A stretch of DNA of 64,000 nucleotides, taken from positions 639,531 to 703,530 of the forward strand of contig NW_003101676.1 in NCBI RefSeq assembly GCF_000003855.2, written 5' to 3'. Positions within the stretch are counted from its first letter, which is position 1, and each line of letters opens with the position of its first letter. The notes under the pieces are model-generated. The model ran no database searches and had not been told where the DNA came from. It was given only the letters and a program-made list of their open reading frames with translations. The stretch is from Blastomyces gilchristii SLH14081. Lineage: Eukaryota; Ascomycota; Eurotiomycetes; Onygenales; Ajellomycetaceae. A program made the translations under genes and the position numbers. Below, one piece after another: positions 23,776-34,687 of the stretch.

Positions 23776-25059
23776 TTTATAATTTCCTTTTTTCACCGTC
23801 TTCCCAGCTCCCAACTAATCTTTCGGGCGATCGTTTGGAAAAGTGGAAAATATCGGATTGTGTATGTTAAATTGCGCGGGGGAATCTAAAAGGGCCTTTC
23901 CCGGTGATGCGCAAGAAAAGTCAAGAGAGCTGCGATATGCTCGACATGTCAACACAGACGAAGGCTCCTTTTTAAAAATAAAAAATAAAAAATTGAGGGC
24001 GCCCGTTGCCCAAATGCAACCGGTTAGTCTGCGCACATAGCGCGCCATCTTTAGGCCAACAAAGAGTCGGGCCTTGTAGAGTCTCGACGAAGGATGATTT
24101 GCCGTAGCCCGCCTCGATTTTCACTCTTGAAGGGGCTTAGGTTCACAAGAAGGGGAAAATGGGGAAGGATGGAGCAGGAACCAGGGGCTTTCAGGGACCA
24201 TTTGAACGATATCTCACGGATTAGACCTGCAGGTTTAAATCGCTTGACACTCTCACTAGTGGATCTCTGCCTCTTGTCTTGCGGATCACCAACCATTTCC
24301 TCAGCGTACTCTGTAGGCTCATCCTTCGCTCAAAACCTGAGGGATCTTGAATTATAGATAACTTTCTCATCTGCTTGTAGGACCGTCACAGTTCACGACG
24401 TCTCCATCATCCAGCACCCTCTTCGGATGTCTTTTGAAGCCATGGATGGCACTGCTGTGGGAAGAGACGCGTTTACCAACGACGGATCCTGGCATCAGCC
24501 TCATTCCTGTGGGATTTATCTCACTTGCCGGAAGGATTGCGCCTAATTATTTCCAAGACTTTTAAGGCGGCATCTGAATACGAGACGAATTCTTGGACTA
24601 ATTCCGCTAAGCTCTGTTCCCGTCCCTAGACTCCTAGAGCTTCCATTTGGCAAAGGATCTTTGTCCTCACATGATAAGGTTCTCACGAAGGAGAAAACTT
24701 CAGCGCTTCCAAATCGTGCAAAGCTTCTTCTTTATCTGGGCCCCCACAACCGTTTTTCGGGCCTGAAATTAGGGGCCAACGGCTAGCCTAAGCGACGGGT
24801 TCTTCAAAATCCTTCAGTTCACGCATCCTCTGTTCGAAAAACTGATTTCCGAGCGGATAGTTAATTGGCTTATTCATATCCAGACTGAGTGGGTTAGTCT
24901 GGCAGCCTATATAGAATCCGTGTACTCGGTATAGAGAGACCCACAGGTATAGAGATCCCTGAGTATAGAGGGCTTGGGGATAGAGACTCCAGGATATAGA
25001 GACTCTCTGGGTATCTAGTAGGCCCCTTAGGTCTAGAGCCATCTTTCAATGTAAGGCTC
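23776..25059. other. Intergenic region
   Basis: The first part is the promoter side of the minus-strand membrane-protein gene. Open frames at 24051-24357 overlap on both strands and have no recognisable product. The right end holds a minisatellite-like stretch just before the Pogo element. Confidence 0.45.
24920..25018. repeat. Short minisatellite of about 17-bp units
   Basis: Five or six imperfect copies of a unit around GGTATAGAGACTCCCTGG, for example at 24935, 24953, 24969, 24984 and 25000. It lies inside a minus-strand open frame of 84 codons (24788-25042) ending FEEPVA that may be a transposase tail, but this is not established. Confidence 0.5.
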
Positions 25060-25061
25060 TA

Positions 25062-27036
25062 ACTGTGCCATGCTTACTCACTCTCTGTAGTGAGTGCACC
25101 ACAGTGTACAGAAAACCACACCATAAAGAAAATATTTTGAATATAGTAATCTTCAAAAATTAATTAATAATCATCACCACATCTATCTATAATATAAAGA
25201 TTATCTATATACTCATTAGAAGGTGTAGAATCCACTGTAAGTTGAGATTCTATAGAATTATCTTATTATGATTGAGTGACTGTAGATTTTATAGATTTGA
25301 TTTCAATTGATTAAAGAGTCTTATTAAATGTCTTTTTCATCTCATCTGCTCTACAGATTGCAATCTTGTGATTGACATTCTTAATAGTGAGAACTTCACC
25401 TACTTGCATCTGTCTGCAGAAGAATTTAATGATCTGATGTCTATTTACTTGATAATAATTTACAAGTTCACTCTCACAGTGTATATTCAATTCTGCCTGA
25501 ATCATGCTACTCTTGAAGATCTTGTTCAACTGTCTTATCAAATCAGATATAAGAGTATTCTTCACATCTTCTAAGGTCTTGACTGCTGTATTAATTTAAT
25601 GACATAGTTTTATAATCATCTCTGAGAAGATTAATTATAAGAAGACAGTTGATAATTAATCTGCAGATGATGAGATAAAGTGATTACATACATTATTATC
25701 ATCATTGTATATGTTGAGATCTGAGACATTATCAATGATAAGAGATCTCAATTAATTGAGAATTATATCATAATTAACTGAATATATTTCACAGTTAGTA
25801 AAGCCAGCTCTCACAGTACTAGGTTTGAATACTTGCAGTCAGATGCTCTTCAGATTAGTAAGAAATTATCTATCATTATACTGCTTATATCTGTAGCAAG
25901 CAGTCTCATTAACTGTCTTTATATAATAATGCTTATACTGCTGAAAAGATACATTATCAAGAGATTGTAGAATATAACTTATATAAGATAAGAATTCAAA
26001 TAGAATAATCTTATAGAGATCACAGTATTGAATAAATTCTTCTATAAGATGAGAATTATAATTATTTATTAATAGCAGTTGATGACTGCTCATTTGACAC
26101 TTTTTTATCATCTTATTAAACTGCTTGATTCATTTAAATTCAATCTCATTATTTATAAAGTCAGACTCAGATATAGTAATAGTATAGTTATTAGATAAGT
26201 TGAAGTATGTATATTAATTCTCTAAATAAATCTTCAATTTTATTATAATTAATGAATTCAATACTGTACTATCTGCACTGACATACTTTATCACTGTTAT
26301 TAACTCACAGAAGTATGATAACTGTATAATAGAATTTATGTCTTTAAAGATAGTTATAACTTACTATTCATATTCTTCTTCTTCTTGAAATTCAATCTCA
26401 TCAAAGTTGTAGATATCACAGTGAAAAAATTAATATTAATTAAAGACAGCTTTATATTAATTAAATCAGTTAATAATGAAGCTTATATTCTTATAAGACA
26501 CTTATTTTAAATTCATGAGTTTTTGCTTAACTCATTTATAATCTGACAGATGTTTGATAAATTAATATATTTATATCTTACTTACTGTGAGAGATGCAGT
26601 CTCTGAATCTATATAATACTGTCTTAATATACAGTTCACAGCAGCTTTGATATACTCAATGATGAGTGAATAAAAATTAATATTTAATTGATGAATTTAT
26701 ATCTTAATTGTCTCTTTCTAACTGTCATTCAATGCTCAATTCAGTGAAATTCTTATAGTTCTTGATTTCTTCTCATTGATTCTCTCATACAAGATGATAT
26801 ATAAGACTTTGAATTCTCATAACAGAGATATGATTTTTAATTTTAAATTGCTTTTATACATGTCAACAGCTCTTTACAACTGCTTCTCAGTGTAATTAGA
26901 AGATTTAGACATGGTTATAATTAATGATGATTATTTGAAGATGAAGAATGAAGATATTGAAAATATTTTCTTTATGATGTGATTTTCCATACACTGTGGC
27001 GCACTCACTACAGAGAGTGAGTAAGCATGGCACGGT
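25062..27036 (-). mobile_element. Pogo/Fot1-type DNA transposon, full length, mutated
   Basis: A 1975-bp element flanked by TA duplications (25060-25061 and 27037-27038). It has imperfect terminal inverted repeats of about 80 bp starting ACCGTGCCATGCTTACTCAC (the left copy has ACTGTG). Each TIR contains a subterminal hairpin, ACTCACT..AGTGAGT. It encodes one long transposase frame on the minus strand (separate entry). The interior is AT-rich and nearly free of CpG, while surrounding DNA is not, so the mutated zone stops sharply at the element ends. Confidence 0.9.
25164..26912 (-). pseudogene. Pogo/Fot1 transposase, inactivated by multiple stops
   Basis: ATG at 26912 to stop at 25164 is exactly 583 codons with no frameshift, the usual size for this family, but many in-frame stops are present. 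The N-terminus has the psq-type helix-turn-helix region (SNYTEKQL.. SKLKIISL). The middle has the end of the DDE nuclease (NNYNSHLIEEFIQYCD.. then LQSLDNVSFQQYKHYY) at about 25940-26075. The C-terminus matches the deleted copy at 58 kb. Fot1/Pogo transposases cut and paste at TA sites. Confidence 0.85.
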
Positions 27037-29435
27037 TATTTCATAACCTCCAATGAGAAGACCTTGATTACGCAGCGTATTAATGCAATCAGTATCATCA
27101 ACACTACTATATAAAATACGTATTTGACCAAAATGTCACTATAGGCTGCCGTAGTTAGACCGGAGGGGTATGCAATGTCGTCCACACTTCGATATTGAGT
27201 TAGTGAGCGAGAGAGCATGATTCGTGAACTTCACATGGGAGGCGCTTTGGCTCTGTTTGCGATAATCGGGAGAAACAGAGCTGAATTTTCCTTCGCTTGT
27301 TGCACAGTTCTCTCACCCATCAAGCGGTCAGCTTGCCATGATGTTAGAGACCCTTATTCACCACGTATGAGAAATGACGAATCGTGCTTTACAAAATCTC
27401 ACAGACCGCTAGATAGAAGCCTGCTATCAACATTCTCGCACAGTTGAACGTATCTGGGTGGTGGTTCTATTACTGCCGTGACGAACCGGAGAAACCCATG
27501 TCTCAATCTCAATGTTTTCACATCTGTGATGGACATGTTGTGTCGAGTTTGGTGGTGCTGGTTGCTAGCTTGAGGACCATGAGATTGACCCACCGACAAA
27601 ACAGGGCTCAAGAAGAATCAAGCAGGCAGGACTTTATAAACGCGTTAAACAATGAATAACGAGGGTTACATGTGTACAGAAGATAACGATACTGCATCAG
27701 AGGCGAGCTGACCAGCTCAGCGTTTGTAAACAGCTAAGAGAGGATCAGACTATATCTCAATAGAAGAAATGATTTGTGACAATGATCCTCCCCGCCCCAA
27801 CCCAACCCCACCCTCCCAAAAGGAAAAAAGCAAAAAGAAAACTATATAATAACTAACGGAGAGGAGTGTCACGATATACAGCAGCTATTGGCATATCCAA
27901 CATTATAAAATGGGCTGAAAGTTCAAGAAACTTATTTTCCGCAAGTCTAGATAGATATCTTCGTTCAAGGTGCCTTGCAACCATAGATCTCAAAGTTCAT
28001 TATTCCGTCTTGCCCGAGGAAACACGGGAGAAATGAGGAAAAATGAGGAAAACGAACAAACACCCGGGGGATGAGCATTTGCGTCATGGCTGCACCTATC
28101 TAATCTCAAACCTAGACTTCCAAAGAGTCTTCATCGTCCGCTTGAGATAGCAGCGATATATGTAGGTCATCGGATTACAGTTATTCATTTGGGCAAAACC
28201 ATGCGTGGAGTATATCACTGTGTAATCCAATTTTTCCCAGCTCCCTCAATCAGTTTCACCATCCGAGTTCCGGTTGCACTGACCTGAACAACACAGCCGG
28301 TGAAATAAAAAGCTTGAATCTGGAAAAAGTTGCACAAACTCAAGCTCTGGCGGCTGGAGCCAAGAAAGGGAAACCTGCAAAAATATTTATATCACGTGAT
28401 GTTCTATCTTTTGAAGGGCGGATATCAACCGAACATCCGAGAGAACCGGATAGAAGGCGATAAATCCGATATCTTTGGGCGTTATCTGTTTCTGTTACAT
28501 ATTGACAAGCATATGTGGCAGTATACCTTCCACTCCTGTAGGCTGTAGTTTTGCCTGTGCGATATCTCTCAGCTCTGACAATGCACGCAATTCGGAAGGT
28601 TTGCCAGCCGCAGAATGGTTCCGGCATTGGTAATACGGACGAAGCTGGGCGAGAATCACGTCGTCTTCGCCTGTGTCTGGCCACGATGGCGACAACACCG
28701 CTAGACTATTTGCGGTCTTCGACCGACCGCGGGCCGAACGAACCCAATCAACGCGCTCTGGTTGGCGGATTTGAAGCAATGGCTGGGATGTTCCAGGTCA
28801 CGGGACTCACGCGACGCCACCCTCCGAAGCTTGGCAGGTACGGCGGTCTCTTCTGCCCCAAATGGCCATGAGAAAATCACCAAGCTGCCGCAAAAAACAC
28901 AAGCAAAAAAGAATGGGTCCCCCGTTGCCTGGGGCCAGAGGATTATTATTATTATTTCAGTCTTTCCTGACACTGCCGTTGCACCGTGCAATCCGCGGAG
29001 AAACCGCCCATCGAACCAAGCGGAATAAACATGTCAGAGGGGGGAAATTTTTTCACCCGCTATTATTATGTTGACCGTGAATCTTCAAATCCGGCATGTC
29101 ATGTCGTAATCCGCTGGTGCTGAGGCGGCCTGTAGTTATCGTTCTATTATCGTTCTGACTCAGCTCAACGGCTTCACGCCCTAGGCATTTTTATCTTTTT
29201 TTTTTTTTTTTTTTCTATTCTGTCTCATCTTCCCCTCCTCGAGTTCCCATAGACTCTATATATATATAGAAACTGTTTGACCCCTCCCCAACAGTTGCAT
29301 GGTGATCCGGGACTTTCATGCCGTCTTTCCGTATTTTTTCCTTATATTTTTTTCTTCCTTCTCCTTGAATGATTCTCTTCTACTCTCTTTTAATCATCTC
29401 AACGCTTCCACTCATTCTGAAGACTGGATATACCG
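27037..29435. other. Intergenic region without a supported gene
   Basis: About 2.4 kb from the Pogo element to the HPP gene. Only short overlapping frames on both strands occur. The longest (28340-28684, minus) has an arginine-rich composition expected from a shadow frame. A C-rich stretch at 27787-27820 and a poly-T run at about 29190-29214 are present. The last few hundred bases are probably promoter and 5' UTR. Confidence 0.45.
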
Positions 29436-30475
29436 ATGCCCGGCTTGTACGATTGTGACCTGGATATTGACAGGCTTCTCAATCGTTATGTTCCCTATCC
29501 TCGATGGCATCTTATACCCCGCCCGGTGGCCCATTTCTTAGGTCATAGGACACAACCACCAAAAAAACCCGGCAATGTTCTGGTCATGCTCTGGTCCATT
29601 GTTGGTGTGTTCTGCGGGCTGGCCATTGTTGCTGCAGTAACAAAAAATATTCCCCGTTTCCAAGCACATGGTTCTTTTACCATGATTAGCAGCTTCGTGA
29701 GTCGACGACCCGTCCGAATAACATCAAGAATTGTCCTTCTAGTCCCATTCCAGATCCTTTCATAGTACCCATTGGTTCGGGCAAAAGACGCTGTCATATT
29801 CCCTCTTGATTTGATTTCTTTGTTTGATCTCTTGCTTGCTTTGTCAATAGTGAAGTGTTAACCAGTTTATCAACAGGGTGCTACTGCCGTACTTGAATAC
29901 TGCTCCATAGATTCCCCACTCGCACAACCTCGAAATGCTTTTCTAGGCCAAATAATCGCATCAGTCATAGGGGCCGGGATCGCGAAATTGTTTGCCTTGC
30001 ATCCTCATGCAGAATCTTGGTTCTGGCTTGGTGGGCCGGTGGCATGTGCAGTCGCTGTTGCGGCCATGATATTCAGCAAAACGATACATCCACCTGCCGG
30101 AGCCACTGCGTTGATGGCATGCATAGATCCGGGAACCAGACGCCTGGGATGGCTGCTCATTCCTCTTGTGATGCTTAGTTCTTCGCTTATTCTGGCCACA
30201 GCCCTTCTGCTAAACAACATCCAAAGGAGGTTCCCCTTGTACTGGTGGACGCCGGAAAATCTTCGTCCAGCCGAGAGCCAGAGAAGGACCTAGAGGAAAT
30301 GGCATCTTCCGATGACGATGAACGCACGCCGACAGGGAGTGCGATAATGATACGACAGATGTCAAAACAGGACCAGTTGATAGTGATACGAGGTGGGCAG
30401 GTGATAATATCGGATGGCCTTGTCCTTTCACCCAAAGAAGTTCAATGTTTAGACCTGTTGAGTAAACGGATATAG
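29436..30475 (+). CDS. HPP-family transmembrane protein (probable 1-nt frameshift near the 3' end)
   Basis: Exon 1 is 29436-29696 and exon 2 starts at 29877; the intron is GT..AG and phase 0. The protein contains the HPP domain: ISSF|GATAVLEYCSIDSPLAQPRN spans the junction and KTIHPPAGATALMA (about 30081-30120) is the name-giving HPP motif. There are four hydrophobic helices. Role: poorly characterised integral membrane protein; bacterial and plastid relatives have been linked to nitrite transport. Read strictly, the frame stops at 30293 right after YWWTPE.., giving 225 aa. The frame shifted by one base continues with EPEKDLEEM.. and ends KRI at 30475, which resembles the usual C-terminal tail of fungal HPP proteins. 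A lost A in the AAAA run at 30256-30259 would explain this. Confidence 0.8.
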
Positions 30476-31605
30476 ACGAATAAAACGGTTAGAGCTCTCT
30501 GTCAACAAAGCCTATATAGAATAATAAATGGAATGATTTACGACCTTCAAAAGTCTTGCGATCAATGGGGTTTATCTAGGGTCCCTGACTATTCGAATTT
30601 AGGAGTATATTACCATTTCCTTCGGCAGAATCATTAGCTAATTCAGGTCCCAGTGAATATGAATGTGAATTCATACCTGGCTTTGAATCAAGACCAGAGT
30701 AGTGGCCCGCAACCCCAGTGCCTACATGTAGCCTCCGCACCTGTGCATGTGAATGCACGTATTTGATGTTCCACAGTTCCCTTCCGCAACAAGCCTCACC
30801 CCAATCGTAGCCGTCTCACTTTGCCTTTCGATTTCCGCCATCCAGCAGGGCTATCAGGGTCGAATTCAGAGACAGGCTCACACAACCGACGTCAACACGA
30901 CCCGCAAGCGCTGCCAATGTCCACCTGCCAAGCTCGAACCACACGTGACTGACAGTATCACGTGCATGTTCCGCGGCTCAAAACGCCAAGCTGCGCAGTG
31001 GCGTCTTACCTAAGCCACGTCATTCCTCGAAATTTCAACCTTTTTTTTTTTCTGTATCAACTCCGACTTCGACTTCAACGTCAACAAGTCTTGTCTGCGC
31101 CCAAACACTCTCCCTTTTTCCTTCTTTTTCTGCTAACGAGTTTCCTTCCGGACATACACATATCAGTCTCCTTTTCCATCCTATTAAAGAGACTGCCTCC
31201 TCCTGTTTTACTCAAAAGTCATCTATATTTGTTTTTGTGTTAAAACTAGACTTCTCGGGGACCTTGTTTGTTCATCCCACTATTAGGGCTTTTTTCTATC
31301 GATAAGGCCAAGACCCCGCTATGTGTGCACTCCCCCTCCCTGTCTTTTTCCATTAATTCTTTTTTTTTTTTTTTTTTTTTTTTCCTTCGCCGCCCCTTCT
31401 CAGTATCGACATAGATTGTCATACATTTTTCTTTAATATAATTTCGATCCATTTCCATCGAGCACAGTTAGGCATATTCGCTAACGATATTGATCGCCGT
31501 TTTATATTTTTCTTAATTTTGAAGAGAAAATCAGGAATTATTAATACTTTGGTTTTAATTCGAGTACAACGCGAAGAAGAAGCAAAAAAGAACACAATCG
31601 CAAAA
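30476..31605. other. Intergenic region and ARB1 5' leader
   Basis: No coding region supported. The right half is pyrimidine-rich with long T runs (about 31350-31383), consistent with the promoter and 5' UTR of the highly expressed type of gene that follows. Confidence 0.5.
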
Positions 31606-33672
31606 ATGGTATCGGCATCGAAGGCTGCTCGTCAGGCAAAGCGTGCTGCGGACGGAAAAGATGACAAGAAGAAGTCCGCCACATCGAGACTGTCATCCAG
31701 AGTCAACTCGAAAAACGCATCTCGAGCCTCATCCGTGAACGGGGAAGAAGAATTTGTCCCCGAAGAGTCGGCAACCTCCGCCTCCAAGTTGTCCGATGTC
31801 AAGAAATTGACCTCCCAGATGGATAAATTTGGCTTGTCGGATCGTGTAACCACTGGTGTCCTTGCGTCTCTTCCCTCCAGCCGTGACGTCAAGATTAACT
31901 CCGTCTCCCTCGTGTTCCACGGCCGGGTACTTATTACCGATGCAATCCTCGAGCTCACCTATGGCCGACGATACGGCCTCTTAGGCGAGAACGGTTGCGG
32001 AAAGTCGACACTGATGAAGGCTATTGATAAGCGAGAGTTCCCCATCCCCGAACACGTCGACATCTATCTACTAAACGAGGGTGCGCCACCTAGTGACCTA
32101 GGAGCCCTTGAGTGGGTTGTCAAGGAGGCAGAGAACGAAATGGAGAGATTAGATAAATTAGCAGAGGAGATATTGGAAAAGGATGGCCCGGAGAGCCCTA
32201 TCCTAGAAGATCTATACGAGGTGTGTAGTTGCAGCATCGCCACCCGCTTTTTAACCCATTTTTCCTATTTCCAACTGTGAATGCTAACATCTCTTTTTTT
32301 TAGCGTATGGAAACCATGGACCCTTCGACTTTCCAAACGAGAGCATCCCTTATTTTAACTGGCCTGGGTTTCAATAAGTATACCATTAAAAAGAAGACGA
32401 AGGATATGTCCGGTGGATGGAGAATGCGAGTGGCCCTGGCCAAGGCTCTTTTCGTCAAACCCTCTCTACTCCTCCTCGACGACCCAACGGCCCATCTGGA
32501 CCTCGAAGCTTGCGTGTGGTTGGAAGAATACCTCAAGAAATGGGACCGCACTCTCGTCCTCGTTTCCCACAGCATGGACTTCTTGAACGGAGTTTGCACC
32601 AACATGATTGACATGCGTCAGAGCAAGCTGATCTACTATGGTGGCAACTACGACGTTTACCACAAGGTCCGCCACGACCAGGAAGTCAATCAGATGAAGG
32701 CGTACCACAAGCAACAAGAAGAAATTGCCCACATCAAGAAGTTCATCGCGTCCGCCGGTACCTATGCCAACCTTGTCCGACAAGCCAAATCCCGCCAGAA
32801 GATCCTCGACAAAATGGAGGCAGACGGCTTCATCCAGCCTGTCGTCCCGGATAAGGTCTTCACATTCCGTTTCGCAGATGTTGAGAAGCTCCCGCCCCCA
32901 GTCCTCTCATTTGATGACGTCACATTCTCCTACAGCGGAAAGCCAGAAGATAACCTGTACGAGAACCTCGACTTCGGTGTCGATATGGACTCCAGAACCG
33001 CCCTTGTCGGGCCAAACGGTGTTGGAAAATCAACCCTCCTCCGCATCATGACGGGCAAACTCAGCCCCACCGGCGGCAGAGTCTCACGGCACACCCACTT
33101 GAAGCTCGGAATGTACAGTCAGCACTCTGCAGAGCAGCTCGACCTCACAAAATCCGCCCTCGAATTCGTCCGCGACAAATACCCGGAGAAGAGTCAAGAT
33201 TACCAATACTGGCGCCAGCAGCTGGGTCGGTACGGGTTGAGCGGTGATGCACAAACCGCCCTCATGGGAACTCTCTCGGAGGGCCAAAAAAGCAGAATCG
33301 TCTTCGCGCTACTGGCCATTGAGGGCCCGAACATGTTGCTTCTCGATGAACCTACCAACGGCCTCGATATTCCCACCATTGACAGTCTGGCTGATGCTAT
33401 CAACGCGTTCAGCGGTGGTGTCATTGTTGTTTCTCACGATTTCAGGTTCGTATTTTCTGCGTTTCCTTTTAATATTTTAAAAGCTTCCTTTGACCCCGTT
33501 TCCTCTCTTCTGTCATTACCTCCGTCCACTAATATGTTCCTATAGACTCCTCGACAAAATTGCCAAGGACATCATGGTCTGCGAACACAAGACCGTCCGC
33601 CGATGGGATGGTAGCATCGGAGAGTATAAGGACCACTTGCGAAAAAAGATGTTGTCCGCTGGACAGGTTTAG
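31606..33672 (+). CDS. ARB1: ABC-F ATPase, Arb1 type (ribosome biogenesis)
   Basis: Three exons: 31606-32220, 32304-33445, 33546-33672; 1884 nt, 627 aa. Arb1/ABCF2 proteins are soluble twin-ATPase factors for 40S and 60S subunit assembly and shuttle between nucleus and cytoplasm. A Lys/Ser-rich N-terminal tail precedes two ABC domains with no membrane segments. First domain: Walker [10 protein letters not shown], signature [15 protein letters not shown], Walker [13 protein letters not shown]. Second domain: Walker [10 protein letters not shown], signature [15 protein letters not shown], Walker [13 protein letters not shown] and VVSHDFR. The ABC-F linker lies between. The first Walker B carries Asp where the catalytic Glu is usual; the second is canonical. 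ATG 31606 is chosen because it gives the usual [14 protein letters not shown] start; frame upstream of it is open but not protein-like. Confidence 0.95.
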
Positions 33673-34687
33673 ATAGATTTCATTTGTATGTTGTTTCTTT
33701 TTTAAAGTTGGAGGCTTTTTTTTTATCCCTCTTATTTTAATTCGTGCCCAGTGGGTTTTATACGCTATCGGTTTGCTGGCTCTGGTTTTTTTTTTTTTTC
33801 ATATACATCTTTTTTCTAAAAAAATCAAGCCTGTTGTTGAATTATGGAGCATTGTGCCAAACGGCCACGCGAAAGAGAGACTCATTTTTAGTTCATTGGA
33901 CCCAAAAGATTTCCATGGTTTATTTATTTATTTATTTTTCGTCCACTTTTCATTCTTAGTCTAATTGTTATTCTGCGAAAGAAAAAAAAGAAAAAAAAAA
34001 TAACAGAACAAAAAAATCCGCGAGAGAAATGCATATAGAGAATACTCCGTGCTCCGTACTTATTTTTGCCCATATCAACAACCTTTCTCGCCTATATCGG
34101 CGGCCCCCTCCTTCCCCACCCCAATTCCCTTTGTTTTTGCCAACTTATGTGTTTGGGGTGAGGAAAATCTTGCGCGATTACATATATTCCTATTGAAGAG
34201 GAATGAATTTATGATAGGTCTATCAAAAGGGCAACAAAAAACAAGACCAAATGAATGAATGAACGCAAGAAAGAAAGAAAGAAAGCAACGAGGTCTTTGC
34301 AGTAGGCAAATTCAATTGGATATTAATTAGCAGTTTATGATATGGGTATACTACAGTGTATAAATTTTTCTGACGATATACAGTATGTACATTTCACTCG
34401 GTTTCCTCTTTCCATCCAGACAGGGCACGGTGGCAATGAAGCCCCTTTTGTAGTGTGCGTGAAGCATATTAAAAATGGGAGCCATATCTCTCACAATGGT
34501 AGATTTTATTCCGATTACTCCATGGGTAGATAGGTGGATAACGGAAGTGTAGGTAGGTGTAGCAGATCTTTTTCCCCCAAAAAACGCACACCACTCCTGC
34601 CGGTCACCACAGGGTAACCGTCCTCCGTACTAATTATGAGTACTCAAATGTATATGTACATGTACAGTACCTACTACCGCCCCACCA
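33673..34687. other. Intergenic region between convergent ARB1 and CCL1
   Basis: 3' flanks of two convergent genes. T-rich and A-rich homopolymers (about 33784-33800, 33980-34010) and a GAAA tetranucleotide run at about 34270-34285. No gene supported. Confidence 0.5.

Noticed and set aside
24788..25042. Minus-strand frame ending FEEPVA beside the Pogo element
   Set aside because: It partly reads a minisatellite and is not in the transposase frame of the neighbouring element. A transposon-tail origin is possible but unsupported.
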